From the NCBI GenBank assembly GCA_017883495.1, contig JADGNL010000204.1:1-6418 (forward strand): a stretch of DNA of 6,418 bases. Reading direction: 5' to 3'. Shown one piece after another: positions 5,299 to 6,418 of the stretch; position 1 is the first letter of the stretch, and every line of letters starts with the position of its first letter. Position numbers and translations under genes: made by a program. The stretch comes from Methanomicrobiales archaeon (GTDB lineage: Archaea; Halobacteriota; Methanomicrobia; Methanomicrobiales; Methanospirillaceae). The notes beneath the pieces are model-generated. The model was not told the DNA's origin and did no database searches. It saw only the letters and a list, made by a program, of their open reading frames with translations.

Positions 5299-6011
5299 GA
5301 GTAGAGAACCGAGTGCTCGAACCCCGAAGCGCCGGCCCGCACCACGTCGCCGACGATCAGCAGAGCCGTCCGGGTGATACAGGCCTCCCGGGCGAGCGCC
5401 GCGATCTCCGCCACCGTACCGGTCACGATGCGTTCGTCATCCCAGGTCGCATGGTAGACGACCGCTGCCGGAGTTGTCGGCGGGCATTCGAGTCGGGCCG
5501 TGATCGATTCGAGGTGTTCGGTACCGAGGAAGACCACGAGGGTCGCCCCAAGGCGCGATAGTTCGGGGAGCCGGTCTTCGTCGAGGGTCGCACCCGCCGG
5601 CCGGGTCACGATCACCGACTCCGAGACTCCGCGGAGCGTCAGCTGAGTCTTCAGGGCTGCGGCCGCCCCGAACATAGACGAGACTCCGGGCACGACCTCG
5701 ACCGGAACACCACGGGCCTCAAGCCCGGCGATCTGTTCGACGATCGCGCCGTAGAGAGATGGATCCCCCGAGTGGAGCCGGACGACGCGCTGCCCGGCGC
5801 GAGCTCCGGCCGCCATCGCATCCACGAGCTCTTCGAGCGCCATCCCGTGGGAATCGAGCCGTTTCGACGCGCGGCTCCGTTCGACGAGCACCGGATTGAC
5901 GAGCGAGCCTGCGTAGATCAGCAGGTCGGCCCCTTCGACGTGGCGCATCCCCTTCACCGTGATCAGGTCGGGGTCGCCCGGCCCGGCACCGACGAATCGA
6001 ACCGGCTCCAT
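5295..6011 (-). CDS. cbiF: CbiF, cobalt-precorrin-4 (C11)-methyltransferase
   Basis: CbiF (CobM homologue) transfers a methyl from S-adenosylmethionine to C11 of cobalt-precorrin-4, giving cobalt-precorrin-5A. The 238-residue protein carries FVGAGPGDPDLITVKG (6-21), YAGSLVNP (33-40), RLHSGDPSLYGAI (78-90), VVPGVSSMFGAAAAL (106-120), VIVTRPAGATLDE (133-145) and VVYHATWDDERIV (184-196). The YAGSLV and HSGDPSLYGA motifs separate CbiF from CbiL and CbiH. Two starts are possible. ATG 6011 has GAGG eight bases upstream, leaves 2 bases between the genes, and is used here. GTG 6017 would add Met-Ser, overlaps the cbiL stop as GTGA and fits the 4-base overlap habit of this operon. The 3' end overlaps cbiG as ATGA. 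Confidence 0.93.
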   Translation of the reverse strand: MEPVRFVGAGPGDPDLITVKGMRHVEGADLLIYAGSLVNPVLVERSRASKRLDSHGMALEELVDAMAAGARAGQRVVRLHSGDPSLYGAIVEQIAGLEARGVPVEVVPGVSSMFGAAAALKTQLTLRGVSESVIVTRPAGATLDEDRLPELSRLGATLVVFLGTEHLESITARLECPPTTPAAVVYHATWDDERIVTGTVAEIAALAREACITRTALLIVGDVVRAGASGFEHSVLYS

Positions 6012-6013
6012 GC

Positions 6014-6418
6014 TCACCGCCTCGCGAAGAGGACCGAGAGGTAGTCGGACTCGGCGGGGAGCTCGTCATCCCGGTAGACCTGCATCTCGTCCATGAACAT
6101 CCGCTCGACCAGCACGAACCCTGTGTACCCCTCGGCCCTGAGCCCATCGGCCGCCTCGCGCGGGCGGCGGACCTTGAGCACGACGCGAGCACCCGGTTCG
6201 GGGCCGTCCGAGACCGAGAAGCCGTCCTGGAGGCTGACCCGGGCAGCCGAGGCGAACGCGGTGATCGCGGATATCCCAGGCTCCGTCCGCCATGCGATAC
6301 CGGGGTGAAGCTCGTCGAGTACATCGCAGAGCCGGGAGAACGTCGAGTAAAAGTTCGGGTCGCCGAGGATGCCGAGGACGACCAGACGCTCGCCGTCATC
6401 GCTCTGTTCCTCGGCCGC
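6014..6418 (-). CDS. cbiL: CbiL, cobalt-precorrin-2 (C20)-methyltransferase, C-terminal part (5' end beyond the window)
   Basis: The last 134 codons are present and open from the right edge to a TGA at 6016-6014. CbiL adds a methyl to C20 of cobalt-precorrin-2 (cobalt-factor II in some organisms), an early step of the corrin pathway. Visible landmarks in the fragment are LGDPNFYSTFSRL (residues 18-30), where GDP-x-x-YSTF is characteristic of CobI/CbiL; EPGISAITAFA (46-56); VVLKV (79-83); and ERMFMDEMQVYRDD (105-118), followed by a YLSVLF ending (126-131) like the YFSL end of the family. Since family members are usually a little over 200 residues, roughly 70-100 N-terminal residues, including the first GxGPGD loop, lie outside the window. 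It is the first operon gene visible here; the promoter is not in the window. Confidence 0.9.
   Translation of the reverse strand, partial: AAEEQSDDGERLVVLGILGDPNFYSTFSRLCDVLDELHPGIAWRTEPGISAITAFASAARVSLQDGFSVSDGPEPGARVVLKVRRPREAADGLRAEGYTGFVLVERMFMDEMQVYRDDELPAESDYLSVLFARR
6020..6023 (-). promoter_or_regulatory. Ribosome binding site GAGG upstream of cbiF
   Basis: On the minus strand GAGG lies within the last codons of cbiL, eight bases before the ATG at 6011 and only two before the GTG at 6017. The spacing favours the ATG. The site is short, so the choice remains open. Confidence 0.45.

Noticed and set aside
5719..6399. A long minus-strand open frame over cbiL and cbiF in another frame
   Set aside because: It is Ser/Arg-rich shadow sequence. 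The correct cbiL frame runs from the right edge to 6014 and carries the CbiL motifs.
6014..6418. Cobalamin riboswitch or operon promoter at the right edge
   Set aside because: This stretch is coding sequence for CbiL. The operon's 5' end is outside the window and no riboswitch-like element is visible.

Overview
The window is GC-rich and tightly packed. It reads as a piece of a methanogenic archaeon chromosome, most like Methanomicrobiales; that placement is inference. The grounds are an anaerobic-type (cobalt-early) corrin pathway gene set, archaeal-style Shine-Dalgarno sites (GGTGA, GGAGGG), an archaeal-looking TATA element, and the N-terminal style of the CbiD and PfkB-family proteins. I see no mobile element, tRNA, rRNA, CRISPR array or riboswitch.

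Layout. (1) Positions 1-271, minus strand: the first 90 codons of an NHL-repeat beta-propeller protein that runs off the left edge. (2) Positions 272-559: a divergent intergenic stretch with an AT-rich patch (about 281-360) holding a TATA-like element, and a small hairpin just before the next gene. (3) Positions 560-1489, plus strand: a complete PfkB/ribokinase-superfamily sugar (phosphate) kinase of the 1-phosphofructokinase-like family. (4) Positions 1486-6418, minus strand: seven cobalamin genes in transcription order cbiL (5' part outside the window), cbiF, cbiG, cbiH, cbiC, cbiD, cbiE. No intergenic gap in this block exceeds 2 bases. The kinase gene and cbiE converge and share a CTAG palindrome that supplies both stop codons.

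How the genes work together. The cbi products act in series on the cobalt-containing corrin intermediate: CbiL methylates C20, CbiH methylates C17 and contracts the ring, CbiF methylates C11, CbiG opens the lactone and releases the two-carbon fragment, CbiD methylates C1, CbiE methylates C5, and CbiC moves the C11 methyl to C12 to give cobyrinic acid. The C15 methyltransferase/decarboxylase CbiT and the reductase CbiJ are not in the window. Several junctions are 4-base start/stop overlaps, and two are longer (17 and 47 bases), each with its own strong ribosome binding site, so translational coupling is likely.

The most notable oddity is that CbiC has isoleucine where the family's catalytic histidine is expected. 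I found no convincing evidence of a wholly new system here; this is mainly a well-conserved vitamin B12 biosynthesis operon.
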